Source: VAXT01 sp963827725 (GTDB taxonomy: Bacteria; Actinomycetota; Thermoleophilia; Gaiellales; Gaiellaceae). From it: a DNA stretch of 64,000 nt. Below, piece after piece: positions 49,905-58,421 of this stretch. Numbering within the stretch: the first letter of the stretch is position 1; every line of letters begins with the position of its first letter. Location of the stretch: positions 186,001 to 250,000 of the forward strand of contig CAWHBM010000003.1 of assembly GCA_963827725.1 (NCBI GenBank), given 5' to 3'. A program made the position numbers and the translations under genes. Below the pieces are notes generated by a model, which worked only from the letters and a program-made list of their open reading frames with translations, made no database searches and was not told the origin of the DNA.

Positions 49905-50516
49905 CTACCGCGCCTGAGTGCGGAGGCCGACGTCCTCGAATGCCGCCTGGACAAGAGCGTCGTAGCGCTCGGCCTCGAGGTCGCCCAGCGGGTCGCGAGT
50001 GAAGCGGAGAAGCTCGCCGTACGGAAGCGAGAAAGCGGCGCGCATCGCCACCAGGCGGCGGCGCTCGGAGCTCTCCGGGTCGCCGAGCACCTTCGACGCT
50101 GCCGTCAGGCGACGGACGTGGTCGACTCGATCGGGAAGAGCGATGCCCAGCAGAAAGAGGGCCGGCAGGGCGAAGGTGATGAGGGCGAGCAGGTTGGCGA
50201 GCTGATGGGCTTTCTCCTCCCCTTGGATGCCGAGCTCGGCAAGGTTGCCGCCCGAGCCCTCACCTGCGTCCCGGAAACCGCGGGCCAGGTCGTCTCCCAC
50301 GAGCGGCGCCGAGTCCACCGCGTCGGCGGCGGAGTCGAAACCGCTCTGGATCGACGAGCCCGCGCCGTGTACGCCCTCGCCCAGCACAGCCAGGCCGTTT
50401 ACGGCGTCGCGAACCTGGAGCGCAAGAAGCGCGAGCAGAACGAGGAGCAGGACCAGGAGGACGTCCTTCGCAAGCGTGGAAGCACGGCGCGACGGGATAT
50501 CGGGATAAAAGCGCAT
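49905..50516 (-). CDS. Two-helix membrane protein of unknown function
   Basis: A 203-residue protein. An N-terminal helix (LAKDVLLVLLLVLLALLALQV) and a second (ALITFALPALFLLGIAL) flank a loop with GAGSSIQSGFDSAADAVDSA and the repeated theme of aspartate and glycine. The C-terminal soluble part contains a DPLGDLEAERYDALVQAAFED segment. No known family is recognised. It is divergent from the short ORF at 50602, and upstream of the EthD-like gene by 30 bp. Confidence 0.65.
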   Translation of the reverse strand: MRFYPDIPSRRASTLAKDVLLVLLLVLLALLALQVRDAVNGLAVLGEGVHGAGSSIQSGFDSAADAVDSAPLVGDDLARGFRDAGEGSGGNLAELGIQGEEKAHQLANLLALITFALPALFLLGIALPDRVDHVRRLTAASKVLGDPESSERRRLVAMRAAFSLPYGELLRFTRDPLGDLEAERYDALVQAAFEDVGLRTQAR

Positions 50517-50601
50517 GCCTCAGCAATACCCACGGGGCCGGTTTCGGATCGCCGCGTACGTGGAATCACGAGGCTAACCTCGGAAAGGGGGTGACCCTCC
50601 T

Positions 50602-50679
50602 ATGAGTCTTATTTGGATCATCCTGATCGTCGTGCTCGTTCTCCTGCTGCTCGGTTTCTTCAGCCGCGGCCGCTTGTAG
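50602..50679 (+). CDS. 25-residue single-helix membrane peptide
   Basis: The frame reads MSLIWIILIVVLVLLLLGF then FSRGRL, a single membrane helix with a basic end. ATG 50602 is preceded by AAAGGGGGTGA, a plausible ribosome site. Peptides of this type (a short hydrophobic helix followed by R/G/R residues) recur in actinobacterial genomes, function unknown. A strong hairpin at 50703-50724 follows the stop. Confidence 0.6.
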   Translation: MSLIWIILIVVLVLLLLGFFSRGRL

Positions 50680-50702
50680 GACCGGCAGAGCGCTGAACTA
50701 GG

Positions 50703-50724
50703 CCGCCCGGCCCTTGCCGGGCGG
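50703..50724. terminator. GC-rich hairpin after the 25-residue ORF
   Basis: CCGCCCGG, loop CCCTTG, CCGGGCGG: a perfect 8-bp stem 23 bases after the stop of the short ORF and before DUF1385. No T-run follows, so termination by it is only probable. Confidence 0.55.
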
Positions 50725-50749
50725 TCGCCTGGTCCGGCACTGTTAGAGG

Positions 50750-51532
50750 GTGCAGGTAACCGGCCTTGCAGCTGTCCTCGCGCGGGCTGACGCCAGTCCG
50801 TTGCCGCTGCTCGGCGGCATGGCCAGACCCGACGGTGTCGTGATCGCGAGCGAGCGCTATTTCGCCTTCGCGGGCCGGGACGGATCGCTGCTCGAGGGCG
50901 ACATGCCGGAGGTGCCCCGACTCGTGGCGCGCCTGCCGCTTCTGCGCGGGCTCGCCCGCCTCGCGATGTCGGTCTCTCCGCTGCTTCGGCGCGACGGCGT
51001 AGCCGGGGTGCGCGAGCGGATCTTGCTGACAGCCATGCTGTTGACGCCACTCTTCTTCGTCTTCCTCTCAGGCACCGCAACTCTCGTGGCCGGCTTCGTC
51101 ATGACCGGCGGGATGCTCGCCTGGATTCTGCGGGGTCGGACGCTCTACCTGCACGGGGCCGAGCACCGCGCGATTGCCGCAGCCGAGCAGGGCAATCTCA
51201 CCGCCACTTGGGAGGGGGACGCAAAGCCGTCTCGATTCGCGCTGCGCTGTGGGACGAACTTCGTCGCACTCGTGCTTCCAGTCGCGCTCATCGCCGACCG
51301 GCTCTGGCCCTTTGCTCCGGCACTCTGGACGCCGATCATCGTCGCCGTGCTCTCGCTCGCGCTCTCGATGGAGCTCTGGCGGATGGTGCAGGGCTCGACG
51401 CACAGGATCGCGCGCGTGTTCCTGCTGCCGGGGCTTGCCCTGCAGCGCCTGACGACTCGCGAGCCCAGCCTGGACGAGACACGGCTGGCCCTCACGGCCG
51501 CTGCCTCGGTCCTGCGCCGAGAGCTGAACTAG
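50750..51532 (+). CDS. DUF1385 (YqhQ-like) membrane protein
   Basis: A 260-residue protein with the DUF1385 pattern: PLLGGMARPDGVVIASERYFA, VARLPLLRGLARL, the membrane helices LLTAMLLTPLFFVFLSGTATL and GGMLAWILRGRTLYL, and the signature LHGAEHRAIAAAE, followed by the typical cysteine in RFALRCGTNFVA. YqhQ relatives are conserved across Gram-positives with unknown function. The start is GTG 50750. The C-terminus is soluble. Confidence 0.85.
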   Translation: MQVTGLAAVLARADASPLPLLGGMARPDGVVIASERYFAFAGRDGSLLEGDMPEVPRLVARLPLLRGLARLAMSVSPLLRRDGVAGVRERILLTAMLLTPLFFVFLSGTATLVAGFVMTGGMLAWILRGRTLYLHGAEHRAIAAAEQGNLTATWEGDAKPSRFALRCGTNFVALVLPVALIADRLWPFAPALWTPIIVAVLSLALSMELWRMVQGSTHRIARVFLLPGLALQRLTTREPSLDETRLALTAAASVLRRELN

Positions 51533-51539
51533 CTCCTAG

Positions 51540-52298
51540 CTAGGGCACTTGCCGGACCCTGGCGCTGAGCGCCACCGTGCGCGCCCGGCGCGGGCTCGGG
51601 TCGTAGACCTCGACGAGGTAGTCGCTCTTCGGATATGCGAGGTAGACGCTAGTCGCCTTCGCCACCCGCCACACGGCCAGGCCTCCGTTTGCAGCTTCCG
51701 ACTGCCTGAAGCCCTGCGTCGCTGCCGAGCGCTGCATGGTCGCGTACGCATCGGGCGTCGAGTAGGTCGCGATCGTCGTGTAGCTCGGCGCACGGTCGCC
51801 GACCGCGACTCCGGTCGGGAGATACCGAACGTAGACGGCTCCGCGCGAGGTCCGTGTCACCTCGAGCGTGCCCGAGTTGGCAGGCCCGACCCAGTAGACG
51901 GGCCTGCCGGGAGAGGCGAAGGCGCGGAGATCGTCCGCCGACAACGCGGTCGGCACGCCGAGGTCGAGCTTGAAGGTCTTCTCTTCATTGCCGCGCAGCC
52001 ACAGCCCGCCCACGACCGCTGCGGCGACCGCAAGCACGACCAGGGTGGCGACGAGCGTGGCGCCGAGCGTCCAGCGCGTCGAGGCAACAGGCGGCGGCAC
52101 AGTGGGCCGGACGGGAGCCGGAGGCGGAGCGGGAGACGCAGGCGCCACGGCAGCCGGCCGGTTCTCGTCCTGGGCCGGCCGTTTCGTGGGGCGACTCCGC
52201 GGCCCGCGCTTTGCAGTGGACTTCCGTGCGGTCGTGCGCTTCTCTGCCACGCGCGCACCTTTCGGCGCGGACGCCCGCTTTCTTGCTTCAGACGACAA
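51540..52298 (-). CDS. Membrane-anchored exported protein with basic proline-rich N-terminus
   Basis: A 252-residue protein. The first 75 residues are lysine/arginine-rich then proline-rich; one helix follows (LGATLVATLVVLAVAAAVVGGLWL); and the outer part of about 150 residues includes DDLRAFASPGRPVYWVGPAN, RGAVYVRYLPTGVAVGD and YPKSDYLVEVYDPSP. No family recognised. The alanine/lysine-rich N-terminus may bind nucleic acid or acidic partners. It follows the collagen-like gene by 3 bp on the same strand. Confidence 0.65.
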   Translation of the reverse strand: MSSEARKRASAPKGARVAEKRTTARKSTAKRGPRSRPTKRPAQDENRPAAVAPASPAPPPAPVRPTVPPPVASTRWTLGATLVATLVVLAVAAAVVGGLWLRGNEEKTFKLDLGVPTALSADDLRAFASPGRPVYWVGPANSGTLEVTRTSRGAVYVRYLPTGVAVGDRAPSYTTIATYSTPDAYATMQRSAATQGFRQSEAANGGLAVWRVAKATSVYLAYPKSDYLVEVYDPSPRRARTVALSARVRQVP

Positions 52299-52301
52299 CC
52301 G

Positions 52302-53639
52302 CTAGCCGGTGACCGCGGTGCGCGTGACCGTGTCGACCTTGACCGCGATGATCGTCGTGTGTCGCGCAGTGACGATGAACGATGCGTCGCTGTTACACCT
52401 GACGATCGCGGTACCGGGTGCTGCGAACGTCCTCACAAGCTGCATCTGAACGGTGCCGCGAGCAGCCGTGCTCAGCTGCACCATCCTGAACTCTGACGTA
52501 TCGATCGTTCCACCTGCGTCGAGCGTGCAGATCACCGTCCCCTCGTCAGAGCCCGTATTCGAGACGAGGGTGGTCTTGGCGGTGAGCGTGTACGAGCCGG
52601 CTGGGATGGCAGCCATCGTCGCAACCACCTGGTTGACGCTCTGTGGAAGGTTCTGGTCGCCGTTGCGGAAGACCTCCGTCGCGCTCGCAGTGCCTGCCGG
52701 TCCGGCGCTCCCTTGCGGACCAGCCGGCCCTTGCGAACCCGCCGGGCCCTGGGGCCCTGCTGGTCCCTGAGCGCCCTGTGCCCCTTGCGGCCCAGCCGCG
52801 CCGTTCGCGCCGTTCGCGCCGTTCGCGCCCGCCGCTCCGGTCGCTCCAGCCGAGCCCTGAGCACCAGCCGGTCCCTGCGGACCGGTCGGTCCAACCAACC
52901 CCTGTAGTCCCTGAGGACCAGCCGGACCGTCTGCACCTGTAGCGCCGGTTGCGCCTGTAGCGCCGGTCGGGCCTGTAGCGCCTGTAGCGCCGTTTGCGCC
53001 CGTGGCACCGTTCGCGCCGGTAGGTCCGTCGGCGCCCGTAGCGCCATCTGCACCGCTAGCGCCAGCTGCACCGTTAGCCCCAGCTGCGCCCGTAGCCCCG
53101 TCCGCCCCGGAGAGCCCAGCGGCTCCTTGCTTCCCGGCTGCGCCCGCAGGCCCAGTGGCCCCGTTCGCTCCCGCCGGCCCCTTCGAGCCTTCCGGCCCAG
53201 GGGGTCCCATCGGTCCGGCCGGCCCAGCCGGGCCGGTAAATCCTTGTGCTCCCATCGCTCCTTGAGCCCCAGTCGGGCCAGGCGGTCCCACCGGCCCGGC
53301 GACCATGTTGACGGCCGCGGTCTGCGCCGTCGACGGAGGCGGCAGCTGCTGAACCGGAGTTGCCGGCTCCAGCGCCACGCTCCTCGCGCTCAGCCGGGTG
53401 TCCTTGCCGCGGGTCCCCGGCTTGGCTCCGCGCAACCGGTTCTTGCGCGCTTTGTCCGTCCAACTCGCGTCCGTCCACGATGCGTCCGTCCACGAAGCAT
53501 CCGTCCACGAAGCCTTGGGGCGATTGGTCTTCCCGTCCGCCTGATTGATGACCACGGCCGCGGGCGCGCCGACGCCGACAGCCAGAGCCGCAGTGGACGC
53601 GACAACACGCGCCGAGATGAGTGACCGCAGAATCACCAC
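52302..53639 (-). CDS. Secreted collagen-like protein with ASWTD repeats
   Basis: A 445-residue protein. A hydrophobic N-terminus (VVASTAALAVGVGAPAAVVI) is followed by four copies of ASWTD near residues 43-62. About 65-70 Gly-X-Y triplets then run from GPVGPPGPTG to GSAGPAG. The C-terminal 130 residues form a beta-rich domain (NQVVATMAAIPAGSYTLTAK; TVICTLDAGGTIDTSE). The collagen stretch is poor in proline at the X position in its middle (GANGATGANG...). Such proteins form trimeric surface fibres. ASWTD-type repeats are known in some actinobacterial secreted proteins. Confidence 0.88.
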   Translation of the reverse strand: MVILRSLISARVVASTAALAVGVGAPAAVVINQADGKTNRPKASWTDASWTDASWTDASWTDKARKNRLRGAKPGTRGKDTRLSARSVALEPATPVQQLPPPSTAQTAAVNMVAGPVGPPGPTGAQGAMGAQGFTGPAGPAGPMGPPGPEGSKGPAGANGATGPAGAAGKQGAAGLSGADGATGAAGANGAAGASGADGATGADGPTGANGATGANGATGATGPTGATGATGATGADGPAGPQGLQGLVGPTGPQGPAGAQGSAGATGAAGANGANGANGAAGPQGAQGAQGPAGPQGPAGSQGPAGPQGSAGPAGTASATEVFRNGDQNLPQSVNQVVATMAAIPAGSYTLTAKTTLVSNTGSDEGTVICTLDAGGTIDTSEFRMVQLSTAARGTVQMQLVRTFAAPGTAIVRCNSDASFIVTARHTTIIAVKVDTVTRTAVTG

Positions 53640-53698
53640 ATCTGAGGTAACTCACTCCGTCACCCATCACCCTCCCCACGAAGGGTGAATTCGCCTAT

Positions 53699-54790
53699 TT
53701 AGCTGCTGATTTCCGGTGTGCGCCCCAGTAAGAACCAGCCGAGGAGCGGGCCGGCCGAGGCGAGCGCGAAACCAAGCTGCCACGAGCTCGACTCGACGAT
53801 GTAGGCGAATACAGCGGGCACGAAGAGGCCGATCACCGCGAGCATCGTCTGTTGAAAGCCGATCGCAGCCCCACTTCGCGCTCGTCCCGCCAGCTCCGCG
53901 GCAGCCGTCACGGATAGCCCGTTCCAGGCCATCGAGATCGCACCGGCCAGGACGACGACGGGTAGCAGGACGGCAATCGGCCCGTCGGCGAAGACCGCCG
54001 TGACAAGCGCGCCCGCCGCGCTTGCAAGGCCGATCCAGCGCAACGGCCGGATCCGAGCCCTCATCGCATCCGAGATCCACCCCGACCCGACGCGTGTGAT
54101 CACCGCGCCGACCTGGACGGCCGCGAGGCAGGCGGCTGCCTCGCCCGGGCTCAGTCCATGCGCATCGTGCAGGAAGAGGACGAGAAAGGCGGTGAGCGCG
54201 AGCTGGGTGAAGAGGTAGAGGCCGCTGCCGGTACAGACGATCCAGAGCCTCGAGTCACGGAGCGTCCAGGTCACGTCGTCGGCCTCGAGGTGGGAGTCGT
54301 CTGGACGGACGTACTCCTTGATCGCTACAGCGGCGACAGCTGCGCTCGCAACGCAGACGGCGCCGAGAAACAGGAAGGACGCCTCGAGGCCGCCGGCACC
54401 GTTCACCGCCGGAAGGGCGAGCGCAGCAAGCGCGCCGCCGATCGGGATGGCCGTCTGGCGAAGGCCGAGCGCGAGCCCTCGCTGCTCCGCCGAGAACCAC
54501 TGCATCACCGCCCGGCCGCTGGCGGCGTTCACGCTCGCGCCCATCCCCCCCGCGAGAGCGAGCAGAACGACGAGCAGCCAGAAGCTCGAAGCCCAGCCCG
54601 CGGCCGCCACGAGGCAGCCGGAGATCGCCAGGCCGCTGGCAAGCACGACGCGCTCGCCCAGCCGGTCGGCGAGCAGGCCCCAGGGGAGGAGCGTCAGGAT
54701 CGGCCCCGCCCAGATGCTCGAGAACGCAATCCCGACCTCCGACAACGAGAGGTCGTACCGCTCACGCAGCGCCGGCGCGAGCACCGGCAC
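53699..54790 (-). CDS. Major facilitator superfamily transporter (start uncertain)
   Basis: An MFS permease with about eleven visible helices and the family motif between helices 2 and 3 (WGLLADRLGERVVLASGLA). The usual start GTG 54790 would remove the first helix. Upstream the same frame reads RRYRWVVLAAGTAAQASFSA, a real-looking first helix, and continues into the 3' end of the aldehyde dehydrogenase gene with no ATG, GTG, TTG or CTG available. Either an ATA start or a missed base is possible. The substrate is unknown. Confidence 0.82.
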   Translation of the reverse strand: MPVLAPALRERYDLSLSEVGIAFSSIWAGPILTLLPWGLLADRLGERVVLASGLAISGCLVAAAGWASSFWLLVVLLALAGGMGASVNAASGRAVMQWFSAEQRGLALGLRQTAIPIGGALAALALPAVNGAGGLEASFLFLGAVCVASAAVAAVAIKEYVRPDDSHLEADDVTWTLRDSRLWIVCTGSGLYLFTQLALTAFLVLFLHDAHGLSPGEAAACLAAVQVGAVITRVGSGWISDAMRARIRPLRWIGLASAAGALVTAVFADGPIAVLLPVVVLAGAISMAWNGLSVTAAAELAGRARSGAAIGFQQTMLAVIGLFVPAVFAYIVESSSWQLGFALASAGPLLGWFLLGRTPEISS

Positions 54791-54864
54791 GCCGATCAGG
54801 ACCGCGGAGAAGCTCGCCTGCGCCGCCGTCCCCGCGGCAAGGACGACCCAGCGATACCGTCGTT

Positions 54865-56343
54865 CTATAGCTGGAAGGGATTGAAGGGTTTCGGGCTCGT
54901 CGAGACGATCACGCTCTTCGTCTCGAGATAGAGCTCGAGCGTTTCGAGCCCGAGCTCACGTCCGAAGCCGGACTGCTTGTAGCCGCCGAACGGGATGCCG
55001 GGAAACGCCGAGTACGGCATGTTGATGCCGATCAGTCCCGCCTTGATCTTCCTGGCGAGGCGGTGGCCGCGGGCGGGATCGCCCGTCCAGACGGTGGCCA
55101 TCAGCCCGTAACGGGAGTCGTTCGCGATCCGCGCAGCGTCTTTCTCGTCCTCGAAGGGGATGATCGTCACGACCGGCCCGAAGATCTCCTCCTGGGCCAC
55201 CTTCATCCCGTTGTCGACCTTCGCGAGCACGGTCGGCGGGTAGAAGGCTCCCTTTCCAGCTATCGCTCCTAGGTTCCCACCGACGACGACCTCGGCGCCT
55301 TCCTCGCGGCCTGTCTCGACGTAGCCGTGCACCCGCTCGCGGTGGTCGGTGGAGATGAGCGACCCGACCTGGGTCTCCTTGTCGAGCGGGTCACCCATGC
55401 GCAGCGTCTTGGCGGCGTCGGCGAACCGCGAGACGAAATCGTCGTACAGCGAGCTCTCGACGAGCACGCGAGAGCGTGCCTCGCAGCTCTGCCCGGCGGA
55501 GTAGTAGATCGACCAGACCGAGCTCGGGATCGCATCGTCGAGGTTCGCGTCGGCAAAGACGAGATTCGGGCTCTTGCCGCCGAGCTCGAGCGTCAGCCGC
55601 TTGATCGAGTCGGAGCCGTCTCGCATGATTTGCGCCCCGGTCTCGGTCGAGCCGGTGAACGCGATCTTGTCGACGCCCGGGTGCTTGACGAGGTGGGCGC
55701 CGATCGTCTTCCCGGGTCCAGGAACGACGTTGATCGAGCCGGGCGGGAAGCCGACCTCGTTCGCCAACTCGGCCATGCGGAGTGCCGTGAGCGGCGTCTG
55801 CGAATCGGGCTTGAGCACGACCGAGCAGCCCGCGGCGAGCGCGGGCGCCAGCTTCCAGGTCGTCATCATCAGCGGGTAGTTCCACGGGACGATCTGGCCG
55901 GCGACACCCACCGGCTCCTTCAGCGAGTAGAAGAGCAGCGAGCCGCCGATCGGATTCGCCCGGCCCGCGATCGACGCAATCGCCGAGGCACAGAAGCGGA
56001 AGTTCTCGACCCCCTGGGCGAGCTCGGCCTTGACGGACGAGATCGCCTTGCCGACGTTCCGCACCTCCAGCTCGGCCAGCTCTTTCCGGTCGGCCTGGAT
56101 CGCGTCGGCGAGTGCGTGCAGCAGGCGAGAGCGCTCGGTCGGCGGCGTCTTGCCCCAGTCCCCGTCGAGCGCGGCGCGCGCAGCCTCGACAGCGCGGTCG
56201 ACGTCCGCCTCCGAGCCCATCGCCACCTTGGCGAGCGGCTCGCCGGTCGCAGGCTCGACGAGCTCCTTCAGCTCGCCGCCGGAAGGCTCAGTCGCCTCCC
56301 CGTTGATGAAGAGCAGGTATTCGCGCTCGGTTGCGACTGCCAC
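54865..56343 (-). CDS. Aldehyde dehydrogenase (NAD(P)-dependent)
   Basis: A 492-residue enzyme. Binding and catalytic parts include GQIVPWNYPLMMTTWKLAPAL, FTGSTETGAQIM, the base glutamate in LTLELGGKSPNLVFADANL, and the nucleophile cysteine in YYSAGQSCEARSRVLVES. PFGGYKQSGFGRELGLETLEL is typical of the ALDH1/2, betaine- or phenylacetaldehyde-dehydrogenase type. The substrate is not certain; phenylacetaldehyde would fit the paa genes, but the distance is large. Confidence 0.92.
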   Translation of the reverse strand: MAVATEREYLLFINGEATEPSGGELKELVEPATGEPLAKVAMGSEADVDRAVEAARAALDGDWGKTPPTERSRLLHALADAIQADRKELAELEVRNVGKAISSVKAELAQGVENFRFCASAIASIAGRANPIGGSLLFYSLKEPVGVAGQIVPWNYPLMMTTWKLAPALAAGCSVVLKPDSQTPLTALRMAELANEVGFPPGSINVVPGPGKTIGAHLVKHPGVDKIAFTGSTETGAQIMRDGSDSIKRLTLELGGKSPNLVFADANLDDAIPSSVWSIYYSAGQSCEARSRVLVESSLYDDFVSRFADAAKTLRMGDPLDKETQVGSLISTDHRERVHGYVETGREEGAEVVVGGNLGAIAGKGAFYPPTVLAKVDNGMKVAQEEIFGPVVTIIPFEDEKDAARIANDSRYGLMATVWTGDPARGHRLARKIKAGLIGINMPYSAFPGIPFGGYKQSGFGRELGLETLELYLETKSVIVSTSPKPFNPFQL

Positions 56344-56353
56344 GGGGGAGACC

Positions 56354-57500
56354 CTAGCGAAGGTCTGCTGGCGTGAGCTGCTCGGTCAGCAGCCGCTTGA
56401 ACCTCTCCGGGTCGCCCGCGACGAAGTCGCGGCAGAGGTCGTAGCCGTCGGTGTATGTCGTGACGTAGGAGCGCCAGAGGGGGTCAGTGACGAAACTGAC
56501 GGCATGCCCGGCGCGCTTGCGCGACGTGAGCCCCCACCCCATCAAGTACTCGATCGCATCTTCCTCCGAAGCGCCCCGAGTGTGGATGAGCAAGGCGACG
56601 TTCGAGGAGACGTGCCCGATCGGACGTCTCGCCTCCTTGACCACCCGCGAGAGGTCGGGGTCGTACTCGACGCCCGTGCCGTCGAGGTGCGCGGCCAGGA
56701 CTTGCTCCTCCTCCTCTCCGAGCAGGATCTCCGAGGCCAGCCCGGCGATGCCTTCCCCGATGAGAGAGGACGGCGTCCCGACCATGAGGGCAGACTCCTC
56801 GAGCCGGCCGGCATCCCGGACGCTGGACCTGCTCCTTCCACGAGTGCTCGGTGTGATGGCCGGGGTAGCCCTCATGCGTCGCGAGCTCGAGGACGAAATC
56901 GGGCGTGAGCGACGAGTCCGTGTTGACCGCGATCCGGCTGCGGAGACCGCCCAGGTAGTAGTTATAGGCAGACCAAGGCTCATCTGAGACGTAGTCGACC
57001 TCGACCGACTCGCCCTGCGGCAAGCCGAACATCGCGTTCGTGCGTTCGCGGAAGTCGTCGAGGAGCTTGGCGTAGACCGTGGTGAGCGCATCGCCCTCGA
57101 GCGCGTCCTGCTCGCGCCAGGCCTGATACCGCTCGGGGAGCGGGCCCGACCCGGGAAGCGCCTCGTCCAGCTCGCGGTGCGCTGCTTGGAACGACTCCTC
57201 AGGAGTCCATTCCGGCCGCACGCCGTAACAACGCTCGACCTCGTCCTCGTACGCGATGTCTTCCCCGGCGAGCTTGCGTGCGACTGTCTCGAGGCCGACG
57301 AGCTGCGCGCGGAGCCACGCGTCGTCGCCGACCGCTTCGATTTGCGCGTGGGCGTCTTTCGCCAGGGCGGACGGCTCGCGCAGCTCTTCGGCGTCGACGC
57401 GTTCCGAGATCTCCGGCGGGCCGTAGTAGGCATCCACGAGCCCGTCGATGTGGCGCCCGAGGCGCAGGCAGAGCTCGAGGTAGGAGGTGACGACGTCCAT
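56354..57500 (-). CDS. DUF885-like zinc metallopeptidase-fold protein, frameshifted
   Basis: From ATG 57500 the protein is mostly helical and reaches TPDFVLELATHEGYPGHHTEHSWKEQ, which has the HExxPGHH-type motif of DUF885 proteins. The second half, in another frame, begins VRDAGRLEESALMVGTPSSL and has LIGEGIAGLASEILLGEEEE, a third metal-ligand-like glutamate region. Removing one base at about 56820-56832 joins them to about 381 residues. Members are putative metallopeptidases of unknown substrate. It is 10 bp after the start of the aldehyde dehydrogenase gene on the same strand. Confidence 0.8.
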
Positions 57501-57545
57501 TCGCCCGGAGAGTCTGGCAATGATGAGGCCGTGGCGGCACCGAAG

Positions 57546-58421
57546 ATGCATGCCGACGAGATCGAGACCGACGCCGCGCTCGTGCGGCGCTTGCTCGCCG
57601 GGCAGTTCCCGCAATGGGCCGATCTGGCCATCGAGCTGGTCGTGTCGTACGGGACCGATCACGACATCTACCGGCTCGGCGACCACCTCGCCGCTCGGCT
57701 GCCGCGGATCGAGTGGGCCACCGGCCAAGCGGTGAAAGAGGCGGAGTGGCTGCCGAAGCTCGCGCCGCAGCTGCCGCTCGCGGTTCCGGTGCAGTTGGCA
57801 AGGGGACATCCGGCTGAGGGGTACCCCTTCGAGTGGTCCGTCTACCAGTGGTTGCCCGGCGAGAACGCGAACGGCACGATCGACGATCTGGAGCAGGCTG
57901 CCGTCGATCTCGCCGCGTTCGTGAAAGCGCTGCGCGGGATCGACACGACCGGTGCACATCCCCGGCCCCCGGGTCGTCGAGGCGCACCACTCGCGGAGCT
58001 CGACGAGGATGTCCGTCGGTCGATCGCAGGGCTCGGCGACCGAATCGACGGCGATGCCGCCCTCCGTTCGTGGGAGGAGTCGCTCGACGCGCCGCGATGG
58101 AACGGCGAAGAGGTGTGGGTTCACGGCGACCTGCTGCCGGGCAACCTGCTCGTCGTCGACGGCCGGCTGTCGGCGGTGATCGACTTCGGCGCCCTCAACG
58201 TGGGCGATCCCGCCTGTGACCTGCAGCCCGCCTGGAACGTCTTCGCGGATGAGAGTCGCACGCGGTATCGAGCCGAGCTCCAGGTCGACGATGCCTCGTG
58301 GTCGCGTGGCCGCGGCTGGGCGCTCGCGCAGGCCTTGATTGCGCTGCCGTACTACTGGGAAACGAACCCCGGCATGATCCGCCAGGCCTCACACGCGCTG
58401 GCGCAGGTCCTCGCCGACTAG
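57546..58421 (+). CDS. Aminoglycoside phosphotransferase-like kinase
   Basis: A 291-residue protein of the APH/choline-kinase-like family. Catalytic parts are VWVHGDLLPGNLLVVDGRLSA (HGDxxxxN) and VIDFGALNVGDPACDLQPAW (DFG-like). The N-terminus (DTDAALVRRLLAGQFPQWADL-type) is shared by many soil-bacterial homologues. ATG 57546 is chosen; GTG 57531 is a longer option. The phosphorylated substrate is unknown, and a resistance function cannot be claimed. It is divergent from the DUF885-like gene and converges on the thiolase gene with a 4-bp overlap. Confidence 0.85.
   Translation: MHADEIETDAALVRRLLAGQFPQWADLAIELVVSYGTDHDIYRLGDHLAARLPRIEWATGQAVKEAEWLPKLAPQLPLAVPVQLARGHPAEGYPFEWSVYQWLPGENANGTIDDLEQAAVDLAAFVKALRGIDTTGAHPRPPGRRGAPLAELDEDVRRSIAGLGDRIDGDAALRSWEESLDAPRWNGEEVWVHGDLLPGNLLVVDGRLSAVIDFGALNVGDPACDLQPAWNVFADESRTRYRAELQVDDASWSRGRGWALAQALIALPYYWETNPGMIRQASHALAQVLAD

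Noticed and set aside
57546..58421. Calling the APH-like kinase an aminoglycoside-resistance gene
   Set aside because: Only general kinase motifs are visible, and many soil-bacterial homologues act on unrelated small molecules.
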